From Chloroflexota bacterium (GTDB taxonomy: Bacteria > Chloroflexota > Limnocylindria > Limnocylindrales > CSP1-4): a stretch of 64,000 nt of DNA. Made by a program: the position numbers and the translations under genes. Numbering within the stretch: the first letter of the stretch is position 1; every line of letters begins with the position of its first letter. The DNA lies in assembly GCA_030447745.1 (NCBI GenBank), contig JAUJOH010000008.1:66876-130875 (forward strand). The letters run 5' to 3'. The notes below the pieces were generated by a model, which was not told where the DNA came from, did no database searches, and saw only the letters and a list, made by a program, of their open reading frames with translations. Shown in pieces: positions 28,289-36,888 of the stretch.

Positions 28289-29796
28289 TCAGCCGGCCCG
28301 GCCGGCCGCCGCGGGGTCATCTGCGCCGACGTCGCCGGCGGCGGGCTCAGCCGGCTCGCCGGGCGTTTGAGCGACGGGGTCGGCGGCGCCTCCCTCGGCG
28401 ACCAACGTGCCGGGATCGGTCGCGCCGATGGCGGCCGACGACGTGGCGGAGTCGGCCTCGAGCGCGGAGCTGGGCCCGTCCTCGGCGTGCGGCAGCGGCG
28501 GGTGCTCCGGGTGGGCGGCCAGCCAGTCGTCGACGAGCTTCTCGACGAGGCGGCTGCGGCGCAGCGTGCTCCGGATGAAGTTGCGGCCCCGCTCGGAGTC
28601 GAAATAGCCGAGCAGCTTGCGGTCGTTGGCATAGCGCGCCCGGCCGCGCGCCACCTCGGCCTCGATCGCCTCGTCGGGGACCTCGACGCCCTCCGTCTCG
28701 GCGACCCTGGACAGGACGAGGAGGACCTTGACCCGATGCTCGGCCCTCGGCCGAAGGTCAGCGTGGAGGTCCGGCTCGGTCTTCTCGACGACCTTGAGGT
28801 ACGCCTCTTCCGAGATGCCCTGGCGCGCGAGCGACGCGCGGAACTCGTCGTGCATCACCTCGACCTCCTGGTCGATCAGCACGTCGGGGAGCTCCAGCGT
28901 CGCGTTGGCGACGGCATACTCGATGATCCGATCGGCGAACTCGTGGCGCGCCTTGTCGAGCGCGCTCCGCTCGAGCCGCTTCCGGATCTCCTCGCGCAGC
29001 TCCGCCAGACCGGCGTAGTCACCCATCGACCGCGCGAACTCGTCGTCGGCCTCGGGCAGGACCTTCTCACGGAGCTCGCGAAGCTCGACGCTGAAGTGGG
29101 CCACCTGACCGGCGAGGTTCCGGTCTGCGTAGTCGTCCGGGAACGTGATGTCGAACTCGGTCGTGTCGCCCACCGTGAGTCCATCGAGATTCGCCTCGAA
29201 GCCCGGGATCAGGCGCTCCTCGCCGAGGATGAGCGGCATCCGCTCCGACGTGCCGCCCTCGAACGGCTCGCCGTCCTTCGTTCCGACGAAGCCGATCACG
29301 GCGTAGTCGCCGTTCCGCGCGCCGCGGTCCTCGACCGGCGAGGGTCGCGTTCTGGTCGCGCAGCTCCTCGACCACCTTGTCGATCCGGGCCTCGTCCGTC
29401 GTCTCGATCTCGGGCCGGAAGTTGAAGTTCCGATAGTCGCCGAGCTGGACGTCGGGACGGACGGGAACCAGCGCCGTGAAGATGACCGGCTTGCCCTCCT
29501 CCGCCTGGACGACGTCGACGTCGGCGTTGGCGAGCGGCAGGATCTCCTTCTCGATCAGCGCCTTGCGGTACGCGTCCTGGACGAGGTGCTCGACCGCCTC
29601 GTCGAGCACGCGCGCCCGGACCGAGCACGCGCTCGAGGACGGGTCGCGGCGCCTTGCCGGGTCGGAATCCGGGAACGCGCGTGCGTCGCGACAGGTGCCG
29701 GACGGCTTCGTCGACGGCCTTGCTGAGTCGTTCGGGGGGAAGCTCGACCTCGAGCTTGATGACGCTCTTCGGCGCCGGGGTGGCGGTGACGTTCAT
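28289..29796 (-). pseudogene. tig: Trigger factor, frame broken twice
   Basis: Ribosome-associated folding chaperone and peptidyl-prolyl isomerase of about 500 residues. The ribosome-binding domain starts at ATG 29796 (SVIKLEVELPPERL, VPGFRPGKAP). One extra base near 29610 moves to VLDEAVEHLVQDAYRKAL. A second extra base near 29340 moves to the frame holding the PPIase domain (GTKDGEPFEGGTSERMPL) and the C-terminal chaperone helices. All three domains are otherwise well preserved, and the gene heads the tig-clpP-clpX block. Two indels in one conserved gene suggest sequence error, though decay is possible. Confidence 0.88.
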
Positions 29797-29910
29797 CGTC
29801 CGGGGAGTATAGGTCCGGGCGGTTCCCGGGCCGGAGGCGTGCGCGCCGGGGTCGCGCGTCCGCCGACTGCCGCGCCGGCACCAGGACGGATCATGGCTCG
29901 ATGGAGAGCC

Positions 29911-29949
29911 CGTTCGCGAGCCCGTTGGAGACGTTCGCGAGCCCGTTGG
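29911..29949. repeat. Two 18-bp direct repeats, 21-bp period, upstream of tRNA-Leu
   Basis: CGTTCGCGAGCCCGTTGG occurs at 29911-29928 and 29932-29949. A shorter related run, GTTCGCGA, follows near 29969. They occupy the space between the divergent tig and tRNA-Leu genes and could be binding sites or simple tandem duplication. Confidence 0.85.
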
Positions 29950-29954
29950 TGCCA

Positions 29955-29986
29955 TTGCCAACCCGGACGTTCGCGACGCGTAACAT
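29955..29986 (+). promoter_or_regulatory. Candidate promoter of tRNA-Leu
   Basis: TTGCCA (29955-29960) and TAACAT (29981-29986) form a weak pair with a 20-bp spacer. The -10 lies 10 bp before the first base of the tRNA, a usual distance for a short 5' leader. Confidence 0.4.
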
Positions 29987-29996
29987 CAGCGCGGAC

Positions 29997-30082
29997 GCGG
30001 AAGTGGTGGAACGACAGACACGCGAGCTTTAGGCGCTCGTGCCGGCAACGGCGTGAGGGTTTGAATCCCTCCTTCCGCACCA
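29997..30082 (+). tRNA. tRNA-Leu (anticodon TAG), CCA encoded
   Basis: An 86-nt class II tRNA. The acceptor stem GCGGAAG pairs with CTTCCGC, followed by discriminator A and an encoded CCA (30080-30082). The anticodon stem CGAGC/GCTCG closes the loop TTTAGGC, giving anticodon TAG for CTN leucine codons. A long variable arm and the T arm GAGGGTTTGAATCCCTC complete the fold. Confidence 0.95.
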
Positions 30083-30640
30083 CGATCAGGCCTTCCGACG
30101 TGGGCTGGCACGGTCGACGGCCCGGGCGATCGCGCAGGGACGTGGCGGACGCTCCGGCGGCATCCGCCGTTCGATGTCGCGCTCGATATCGCTGCCAGTG
30201 CTATTCGGCCGGGTTCGACGACCACAGGCCGTCGCTCAGGCGGGCTGCGACATCGCGGATGAGCTCGCGTCCGCACGAGCACGGACTCGCAACGACCCTG
30301 CTCGGGCGGTTGAGATCCTCGAAGGGCCCGAGATAACGCTGGCAGTAATACGTCCGGTCACATGGGCGTGACGTCCGGTCACATGGGCGTGGTGACGGCG
30401 CCGTACGGTCGATGCCCGCCCGGCTGCGGTCCGCCTGGCCAGCTCCCCACACTCGGTCGCCGGCCGGTCGCCGTGACCGTGTGGTGGTCAAGTGCCGGCG
30501 CTCCGGACCGCGCGGTCGGTCGAGCCTCGCGGATTCCGCTGCCCTCGTCGTGAGGCGGTCGCCGCGACCGGCTGGCGGTGACGTGCCGGGCACCCGGGCC
30601 TGCGCTGGTCGGCGGACGGGGGCTCGTGCCGGGCGCCGAC
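30083..30640. other. 558-bp region without a convincing gene, with a tandem 20-bp repeat
   Basis: No frame shows family-like sequence. At 30351-30370 and 30372-30391 a 20-bp sequence is repeated exactly with a 21-bp period, the same period as the repeat on the other side of the tRNA. Just upstream, 30187-30212 and 30331-30356 are similar to one another (GCTGCCAGT / GCTGGCAGT core), and CTCGGGC (30301) can pair with GCCCGAG at the end of a ~30-nt stretch. It may be a degraded element. Confidence 0.6.
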
Positions 30641-31192
30641 CTAGTGCCCGATGTCGCTCCCCTTGCCGGCCTCCCGGCGGGCTCGGATCCGCTGGATCGC
30701 GTTCTCGAAGGTGTCGTTGTCACCGGCGAACAGCCGGCCGACCATGCGGCGGGACGCCTGTTGCAGGAACGGGCGCGACAGCCCGGACAGGAGCAGGGCC
30801 AGGACGGCGCCGAGGTCACGCTTGTCTCGTTCGCCCTGATGAGCCGCGAGGTACTCCGCGAACTCCCGCTCGATCGTGCCCCGGATCTTGGCGCCGTCCG
30901 AGCCCATCTTGCGGAGCGTCTTGTCGATGTCCGGGGGCAGCATCGACTTCGGAAGCGGTTCCTCCGGTCCCACCACGGCGCGCTTCACGCGTCGCGCGAC
31001 GCGGCCGGGTCCGCCGGCGATCAGGAACGCCGCGCCGGCCGCCATGCCAGCCGTCCTGGCCGGAGCCTTCCGGACCTTCGTCGGAATGTCGACGGCCGTA
31101 CGGCCCGACGCCTCGAGGCGCTCGACCTCGCCGGCGAGCGCCTGGCGCGAGGCTAGGACTTCCGCCCGAGCGGCGTCTGTTCGCGCACCCAC
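30641..31192 (-). CDS. Hypothetical protein, DUF3618-like N-terminus
   Basis: A 183-residue mostly helical protein. The N-terminal helix ARAEVLASRQALAGEVERLEAS resembles the start of DUF3618/holin-associated proteins, and GMAAGAAFLIAGG is a short hydrophobic segment. The remainder is basic and helical, without a recognised domain. The GTG start at 31192 lies 40 nt inside the end of the upstream holin-like gene, a usual arrangement for this gene pair in high-G+C bacteria. The two likely form a membrane-associated unit of unknown role. Confidence 0.65.
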   Translation of the reverse strand: MGARTDAARAEVLASRQALAGEVERLEASGRTAVDIPTKVRKAPARTAGMAAGAAFLIAGGPGRVARRVKRAVVGPEEPLPKSMLPPDIDKTLRKMGSDGAKIRGTIEREFAEYLAAHQGERDKRDLGAVLALLLSGLSRPFLQQASRRMVGRLFAGDNDTFENAIQRIRARREAGKGSDIGH

Positions 31193-32097
31193 TCGATGGT
31201 CTCCTTCGTGGTTTCGATCGTCTGGTTCGGCCAGAACCGACCCTTGACCGCCTCGCCGTCGACGCCCTGCCGCGCCACGGCGGCACCCATCAGGGCAATC
31301 CAGGTGATCAGCGCGACGGTCACGCCGATCGCAGCACCCACCCGCGGCCCGAGCGCGACAGCGGTGAGGGCGCCGATCACGACACCGAGGATCGCGCCGA
31401 CCACGAACCCGGCGACCGCACCCCCGGACCCGCCGTTGCGACCCCCGAGCACGGCGCCAAGGATGGCGCCCAGGATCCCGAGCAGGCCGGCGCCGACGAC
31501 GAGCGGCCGGATGTCGGCCGAGATCGGGCCCGCGACGGCGTCGCCCAGCGCGGTCCAGGCGCGATTCGTGAGGTCCAGCCCGAGCACGACGCCGACGACG
31601 ATGCCGACCAGCGCGCCAATCAGCAGCGCGCGGCGCACGCCGTGCACGTCGAGGGCGCGGAGCAGTGCCGCAACGGCGACGCCGAGGAGGAGGAGCGTGC
31701 CGTGGACCACGCCCCAGCCGAGCGAGCCGAAGAGCGCCTCGCCGACGAACAGCGACAAGCCGATGACGAGCAGCAGTCCCACGACCAGCACCGCGCCGAT
31801 CGCGATCCCGGCCAGCAGGACCACCCGCTTGACCTCGTCGAGGATGTCGGCGAGCTCCGACTTGGCGAGGTCCACGTGCGAGCCGACCAGCCGGCCGGCG
31901 GCGGACTTCGTGTTGCCGAGCTGCGCGCGGAGCCCGGGGGCCGGCGTGCCGTCAGTGGCCGCGGCGCTTGCCGCTGGGTTGCCGTCCCCGCCCGAGGGAC
32001 GACGACTGACCCCGATGCGGCCGGCAGCGTCGCCGGCGGATCGCTCGGGCGAGCCCGGCTCGGAGCCGGATCCCTGGGCCTGGTGCCGGTCGAACAC
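31153..32097 (-). CDS. Phage-holin-family-III-like (PF07332 type) membrane protein
   Basis: A 314-residue polytopic membrane protein. After a disordered N-terminus, LVGSHVDLAKSELADILDEV followed by two hairpin-like helices (LAGIAIGAVLVVGLLLVIGL, WGVVHGTLLLLGVAVAALL) matches the holin-X superfamily, which is common on chromosomes and is not evidence of phage. The C-terminal half adds Gly/Ala-rich helices (GAVLGGRNGGSGGAVAGFV) resembling glycine-zipper membrane proteins. It ends EWVREQTPLGRKS. The start is uncertain: GTG 32097 is used, but the frame stays open upstream. It overlaps the next gene. Confidence 0.65.
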   Translation of the reverse strand: MFDRHQAQGSGSEPGSPERSAGDAAGRIGVSRRPSGGDGNPAASAAATDGTPAPGLRAQLGNTKSAAGRLVGSHVDLAKSELADILDEVKRVVLLAGIAIGAVLVVGLLLVIGLSLFVGEALFGSLGWGVVHGTLLLLGVAVAALLRALDVHGVRRALLIGALVGIVVGVVLGLDLTNRAWTALGDAVAGPISADIRPLVVGAGLLGILGAILGAVLGGRNGGSGGAVAGFVVGAILGVVIGALTAVALGPRVGAAIGVTVALITWIALMGAAVARQGVDGEAVKGRFWPNQTIETTKETIEWVREQTPLGRKS

Positions 32098-32311
32098 GCG
32101 GTTCGGCGCGCCGGAGGGCGTGGAGGGTCGCAGCCGGTCGCTCGGCGACGTCGCGGCGCCATCGGCGCGTTCGAACTTGGGCTCGTCCAGGGTGAGTCTC
32201 CGGAGAGTCAGGGCGCTCGGGACCCGCGGATCATACCAGCGGCCGCATCGGGGGCCGGAGGAGGCACCACGCCGCGGTCGCGGCGGTCCGCGACCGCGCG
32301 GCCCGTTTCGG

Positions 32312-32971
32312 TCAGGCCGCGCCGCGAAACGCTCGGACGCCCAGGCGATCCGCCGCGTCGAAGAAGCCGTACGTCCGACGGAACGCGGGGTCGACCGGCG
32401 CCGATGACCGGCCGGTCACGGCCTTCCAGAGCTCGGCCTCCAGCTCGGCGATCCTGTCGGCGAGCTCCGCGGGCCCGCGCGGTGTCGGGATGTCGACGTA
32501 GGTCCGACGCCCGCTCGGGAACCGGACGTCTCCGTCCGGGATCCGCGGCATGAAGGCCAGGACCACGCGGGCGTGGTGGAGCGCCGCGAGGTGCCATGGC
32601 TCGGCTGCCGACAGCCGGGTCGGTTCGGGGCCGTCGGCAAGGCTCCGGCCGGCGAGCCGTGCTTCCGCGGCAGCCTCGGAGATCTCGGCGGCTCGGTCGG
32701 CATCGCTGCGCGCCGGCGTCACCCGCATCGAGGCGACCTGGAGCAGGAGGTACCGGAGCTCCGCTGCGTCCGCACCTTCCGACCTGAGCCAGCCGTGGAA
32801 GCCGGTCTGGATCCCCTCGACGTGCGGCAGCGTCGTCCGCTCGAGGAACGCGGCGTCCTCGGCGCCGAGCCCGCCCTCGTCGACCACCCGATCGAGCAGC
32901 TCCCTCGTGCGTCGGACAAGCGCGAGCATCCGATCGAGGTGCGTAAACCCGCTTCCGTCGAGATCCGCCAT
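32312..32971 (-). CDS. Hypothetical protein
   Basis: A 219-residue soluble protein, largely helical, without a domain I recognise. MADLDGSGFTHLDRML starts after a GAGGGGAGG ribosome site at ATG 32971. Conserved-looking stretches include TLPHVEGIQTGFHGWLRSEG, WHLAALHHARVVLAFMPRIP and RRTYGFFDAADRLGV. No membrane segments or cysteine clusters are seen. It is divergent from cinA with about 180 bp between them. Confidence 0.65.
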   Translation of the reverse strand: MADLDGSGFTHLDRMLALVRRTRELLDRVVDEGGLGAEDAAFLERTTLPHVEGIQTGFHGWLRSEGADAAELRYLLLQVASMRVTPARSDADRAAEISEAAAEARLAGRSLADGPEPTRLSAAEPWHLAALHHARVVLAFMPRIPDGDVRFPSGRRTYVDIPTPRGPAELADRIAELEAELWKAVTGRSSAPVDPAFRRTYGFFDAADRLGVRAFRGAA

Positions 32972-33150
32972 GCCGGCCTCCCCTCGTGCCCCCGGGCGGG
33001 GGTCGTTGAGCGTGGACCGTTGGCGACGACCGACCGAGCGGCGCAATCGTCGCCCACTCGGATCCCAATGGTACCGACCCCGCGACCGTCCGCGTCGCCC
33101 GGAGCGGCGCAGCGGACCAGCGACGCATCCGCCTGCGCTACGCTCCGACG

Positions 33151-34380
33151 GTGTCAGAAGGGGCGCCGGTCGCCGCGACGGATCCCGGGACGCCGGGGCG
33201 CCGCCTCGTCACGGCGGAGCTGCTGAGCATCGGGACGGAGTTGACCGTCGGCGAAACCCGCGACACCAACGCCGCTGAGGTGGCGCGCGGGCTCACCGAG
33301 GATGGCGTGAGCGTGCAGCGCATTGAGGCGTTGCCAGACGACCTGGCTGTGGTGTGCACCGCCTTCGCCGAGTCGTTCACCCGGGTGGACCTCGTCGTCA
33401 CTACCGGCGGCCTGGGGCCAACGCCGGACGACCTGACCCGCGAAGCGATCGCGGAGCTGTGCGGCGAGGAACCGATCGTCGATCGCGCCCTGGAAGGCTG
33501 GCTCCGGGAGCTGTGGGCCCGGCGCGGGATGGAGTTTCCGGAGTCGAACCTCAAGCAGGCGTGGCTCATCCCGTCGTCCACGCCGATCCCGAACCCGAAC
33601 GGGACGGCGCCCGGCTGGTGGGTGGACCGCCCAGACGGCCGCGTCATCGTCGCGCTCCCAGGACCACCCCGCGAGATGCGGCCGATGTGGGACGGCTGGG
33701 TCCGGCCGCGGCTCCGCGACCGGGAGCTGGGCACGAAGCTCGACATCCGGACGCTGCGGCTGTTCGGAATCGGCGAGTCACAGGCGGCGGAACGTCTCGG
33801 GGAGGCCGTCCTTGGCACGCCGAACCCGGTCGTGGCGACCTACGCGCGCCACGACGCCGTCGACGTCCGGATCGCCGCGGCACCCGATCCCGCCCGCGGC
33901 CTGAGCGCAGCCGATGTCGCGTCAGCCGCCGAGGCCACGGTCCTCGAACGTCTGGGCGAGCACGTCTGGAGCCGTGGCGCGACGACCTGGGCCGAGGCGA
34001 TCGGCAGCGAGCTGGAGGCGCTCGGGTGGTCGCTTGCCACGGTCGAGACCGGCACGGGCGGAAGCCTGGCGACGCTCGCCGCGGGGCGGGCGGAGTTCGG
34101 GCGCGGCGAGAGCCGTCAGGCGCGCGACGGCGACCCGGACGCCGTCGCCGCGGCGGCGCGACGCACCTCCGGTGCCGACGTGGCCGGCGCGGTCCGCGCC
34201 GCGGAGCGCGGTGCCGACACCGCCGTCAGCGTCGCCGTCGCGACCGCGGCCGACGTGCACCGCGAGCGGCGGATGGCGTTCCTCGGCGGTCAGGAGGGGC
34301 GCCGACGCGCGGGGCTCACGGCCGCGGCCGTGCTCCTGCGGCAGCTTCGCCGCCGCACCGGAGGACGTGCCGTTCGGTGA
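33151..34380 (+). CDS. cinA: CinA-family protein with degenerate nicotinamide-deamidase domain
   Basis: A 409-residue CinA homologue. The N-terminal MoaB/MogA-like COG1058 domain is intact (LLSIGTELTVGETRDTNA, VVTTGGLGPTPDD, VIVALPGPPREM), the part linked to ADP-ribose pyrophosphatase activity in other bacteria. The C-terminal PncC (NMN deamidase) domain is damaged. The catalytic ESCTGG reads ETGTGG and the following region is short and Ala/Arg-rich. Deamidase function is therefore probably lost while the fold remains. It starts at GTG 33151. There is no recA next to it, unlike many cinA loci. Confidence 0.85.
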   Translation: MSEGAPVAATDPGTPGRRLVTAELLSIGTELTVGETRDTNAAEVARGLTEDGVSVQRIEALPDDLAVVCTAFAESFTRVDLVVTTGGLGPTPDDLTREAIAELCGEEPIVDRALEGWLRELWARRGMEFPESNLKQAWLIPSSTPIPNPNGTAPGWWVDRPDGRVIVALPGPPREMRPMWDGWVRPRLRDRELGTKLDIRTLRLFGIGESQAAERLGEAVLGTPNPVVATYARHDAVDVRIAAAPDPARGLSAADVASAAEATVLERLGEHVWSRGATTWAEAIGSELEALGWSLATVETGTGGSLATLAAGRAEFGRGESRQARDGDPDAVAAAARRTSGADVAGAVRAAERGADTAVSVAVATAADVHRERRMAFLGGQEGRRRAGLTAAAVLLRQLRRRTGGRAVR

Positions 34381-34435
34381 TCGGCTCGCGCGGCGCCGTC
34401 CAGCGCAGCGGCGGGCGGCGGCGCGGTGAACGGCG

Positions 34436-35515
34436 TCAGGAGATCGTGAGCACCGGCTGTCGGTCACCTGCTGCCGCGCGGACGCTCATGCGAGCGGCGA
34501 CCGTCTGGGCGAGCGCGGTCAGGGCGTGCGCCGCCGGGCCCGGCTCCCGTTGAGCGACGGCCGGCACGCCGACGTCACCGCCCTGCCGGACGGTCACGTC
34601 GAGCGGGATGCCGCCGAGGTACTCCAGCCCGTGCTCCTGGCTGAACCGCTCGCCGCCGCCGCGCCCGAAGATCTCCGTGATCTCGCCGCAGTGATGGCAG
34701 ACGAAGCCGGTCATGTTCTCGACCACGCCGATGATCGGCACGCTCATGCGCTTCAGCATCGCGAGCGCCTTGGCGACGTCCGCGAGGGCGACCTCCTGCG
34801 GCGTCGTGACGAGGACCGTGCCGCTGATCGGGACCGCCTGGGCCAGGGTCAGCTGCGCGTCCGACGTGCCGGGCGGCAGGTCGATGACCAGGTAGTCCAG
34901 CTCCCCCCATTCGACGTCGCGCAGGAACTGCTGGATCGCGCCGCCGATGAGCGGGCCGCGCCAGACGATCGGCTGGCCCTCCGGCACGAAGAACTGGATC
35001 GAGATCACCTTGACGCCGTGGCGCTCGAGCGGCGTGATCTTGTTGTTCGGGCTTGCCTTGGGCTGCCCGTCGACCCCGAGCATGAGCGGGATGTTCGGTC
35101 CGGTGATGTCCGCGTCGAGCAGCCCGACACTGGCACCGGACTGCGCCAGCGCGACCGCCAGGTTCACGCTCACGGTGCTCTTGCCGACGCCCCCCTTGCC
35201 GGACGCGACGGCGATGATGTTCTTGACGCCGGGCACGAGCTGCTGCGGTTGCGACGGCGCCGCACGGCGGACGGTGGCGCCCCAGGTGATGTCGATGCCC
35301 TGCACGCCGAGCGGGCCGAGCTTGGCGCGGACGTCCCCCTCGATCTCGTCCTTGAGCGGGCAGGCGGGTGTCGTCAGCTCGATCGTGAACGCGACGTCGG
35401 CGCCGGCGACTCGCAGGTCCTTGACCATGTTCCGGGTGACGATGTCGCCGCCCAGCTCGGGCTCCTGGACGTTGCGAAGGGCGTCGAGGACGGCGGCCTC
35501 GGTGAGGGCGGTCAT
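34436..35515 (-). CDS. apbC: Mrp/ApbC-type Fe-S cluster carrier P-loop ATPase
   Basis: A 359-residue Mrp/NBP35 protein that binds and transfers Fe-S clusters to target proteins. An N-terminal MIP18/DUF59 domain (VLDALRNVQEPELGGDIV) is followed by the deviant Walker A VASGKGGVGKSTVSVNLA, LLDADITGPNIPLMLG, and LVIDLPPGTSD. The cluster-binding CxxC is FVCHHCGE. ATG 35515 is chosen because the DUF59 domain begins there. It stands alone, flanked by oppositely oriented genes. Confidence 0.92.
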   Translation of the reverse strand: MTALTEAAVLDALRNVQEPELGGDIVTRNMVKDLRVAGADVAFTIELTTPACPLKDEIEGDVRAKLGPLGVQGIDITWGATVRRAAPSQPQQLVPGVKNIIAVASGKGGVGKSTVSVNLAVALAQSGASVGLLDADITGPNIPLMLGVDGQPKASPNNKITPLERHGVKVISIQFFVPEGQPIVWRGPLIGGAIQQFLRDVEWGELDYLVIDLPPGTSDAQLTLAQAVPISGTVLVTTPQEVALADVAKALAMLKRMSVPIIGVVENMTGFVCHHCGEITEIFGRGGGERFSQEHGLEYLGGIPLDVTVRQGGDVGVPAVAQREPGPAAHALTALAQTVAARMSVRAAAGDRQPVLTIS

Positions 35516-35788
35516 CAAGGGAAGACTCTCGGATGCGGGGCGGCGGACTTCTGGCAGGGGAAGCGTCGCAATCGTACCGCGCGGCGCCCGGGCGGGCCGC
35601 CGAACGGTCCGGCGCCAGGACGCCGGGTCGCCGGGGTGGCGGCCGAGCACGGCGCCGCGACGTCGATCGTGGCGCGGAGGTGGCTCTTCGGCGAGCTTCG
35701 CCAAGTAGGCCCGATCATCGAACCGCGCGCGCCACGCAGTACCGTAGCTTGTGCACCAATACCCGGGCCCGGGCCCACCGGAGGATCC

Positions 35789-35866
35789 ATGCTCTGCTGC
35801 GTCCTCAGCCGCGCCACCGCCGATTTCGGCGCGGAAGGCGATCGGCTGCCCGCGATGGAGCCGTGA
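35789..35866 (+). CDS. Possible 25-residue upstream ORF coupled to the next gene
   Basis: ATG 35789 follows a strong GGAGGA site and opens a 25-codon frame (MLCCVLSRATADFGAEGDRL...) that stops one base before the GTG of the next gene. It could be a leader peptide that sets translation of that gene. Alternatively the two are one protein split by a one-base error, since reading through would join MEP to VHGLPRRERD smoothly. Confidence 0.35.
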   Translation: MLCCVLSRATADFGAEGDRLPAMEP

Positions 35867-35867
35867 G

Positions 35868-36275
35868 GTGCACGGCCTGCCGCGGCGAGAACGGGATGCG
35901 GTCGAACGTTTCTGGTCGCGTCTCGAGCGGCTCCGGGTCGAGGACATGATCGCGCTCGCGGCGCGGCCGCTGGACGAGGGCGCGCATCGCGAGGCAGTCG
36001 GCCGGGCAGTCGCGGCGGCGCGGGCCGAGGGACGCGAGTCGGCCGTCTCAGACGCTCGACGGGCAGTCGACGACTGGGTCCTGGCGCTCTTCAATCGCTC
36101 GACCGTCCAGCCCGGTTGGATGGAGGCGAACTGGGGTCGCCCCGGCACCGTCGCCGACCGAGCGAACCTTGCCGCGTCGCTCGGCGAGGCGGTCACCGCC
36201 GTCGCGCTCGGGGACGTGCTCCGCGAGGAAGACCGCGATGAACTGCTCGGTGCCTGGTCCGAGCTCGCACCCTGA
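35868..36275 (+). CDS. Hypothetical helical protein
   Basis: A 135-residue protein of unknown family, almost entirely helical and acidic (VERFWSRLERLRVEDMIALAAR, VLALFNRSTVQPGWMEANWG). GTG 35868 is used as start because homology-like sequence begins there and it directly follows a 25-codon upstream ORF. The 3' end overlaps the start of the GNAT gene by 38 nt in another frame, suggesting co-expression. Confidence 0.5.
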   Translation: MHGLPRRERDAVERFWSRLERLRVEDMIALAARPLDEGAHREAVGRAVAAARAEGRESAVSDARRAVDDWVLALFNRSTVQPGWMEANWGRPGTVADRANLAASLGEAVTAVALGDVLREEDRDELLGAWSELAP

Positions 36276-36888
36276 CGCGGCGGCCGGTACCGTCATCGAG
36301 ACGGCGCCGGCCACGGCGGACCGCTGGCCGGACATCCAGGCGCTCATGGGCGGCCACGGTGACCGCGGCTGCTGGTGCCAGTACTGGCGCCAGCCGTCGG
36401 GCAACTACGGGCGTGGCGACCACCCGAGCGCGCGCGAGTTGCTGCGCGGCCAGCTGGGCGGGGACCCGCCCCCCGGGATCCTCGCCTACGTCGACGGCGA
36501 GGTGGCCGGCTGGGTGGGCTTCGGGCCGCGCCCGGCGCTCAAGCGACTCGTCCGGTCGCGGACGATCCCCGCGATCGACGACCGGCCCGTCTGGGCGATA
36601 GTCTGCTTCTTGATCCGCGCGGGCTATCGCCGACGCGGTGTCGCGAGCGCGCTGCTCGACGCCGTGATCGAGCTGGCTCGGGACTCGGGCGCACCCGGCG
36701 TCGAGGCCTACCCGGTCGATCCGGACGGGAGCCGTGTGGACGTCAACTTCGGCTACGTCGGCTTCACCCAGATGTTCGAGCGACGCGGTTTCCGGCGAGT
36801 CGTCGAGACGGCCGCCCGGAGCGCCAGACGCCCGCGCTGGCTGATGCGGCTGGACTTCACCGAGGCGGCGTCGCGGCGCGGGTCGTGA
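36238..36888 (+). CDS. GNAT-family N-acetyltransferase
   Basis: A 216-residue acetyltransferase of the Gcn5 superfamily. GDRGCWCQYWR near the start is typical of a subgroup of bacterial GNATs. Strand 4 and the acetyl-CoA loop appear as VWAIVCFLIRAGYRRRGVASALLDAVIE, where RRRGVA is the pyrophosphate-binding motif. NFGYVGFTQMFERRGFRRV is the C-terminal part. The acceptor substrate is unknown. It overlaps the preceding small gene and converges with the inositol-phosphatase-family gene by 32 nt. Confidence 0.85.
   Translation: MNCSVPGPSSHPDAAAGTVIETAPATADRWPDIQALMGGHGDRGCWCQYWRQPSGNYGRGDHPSARELLRGQLGGDPPPGILAYVDGEVAGWVGFGPRPALKRLVRSRTIPAIDDRPVWAIVCFLIRAGYRRRGVASALLDAVIELARDSGAPGVEAYPVDPDGSRVDVNFGYVGFTQMFERRGFRRVVETAARSARRPRWLMRLDFTEAASRRGS

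Noticed and set aside
28289-29796. Programmed ribosomal frameshifting in tig
   Set aside because: No slippery heptamer or downstream structure stands out, and two shifts in one gene have no precedent for tig; indels are simpler.
29911-30391. CRISPR array suggested by short repeats around tRNA-Leu
   Set aside because: Only two copies each, with 1-3 bp between copies instead of 30-40 bp spacers, and no cas genes.
31153-32097. Prophage suggested by the holin-like membrane protein
   Set aside because: No endolysin, terminase, portal, capsid or integrase genes nearby; this family is common on bacterial chromosomes.
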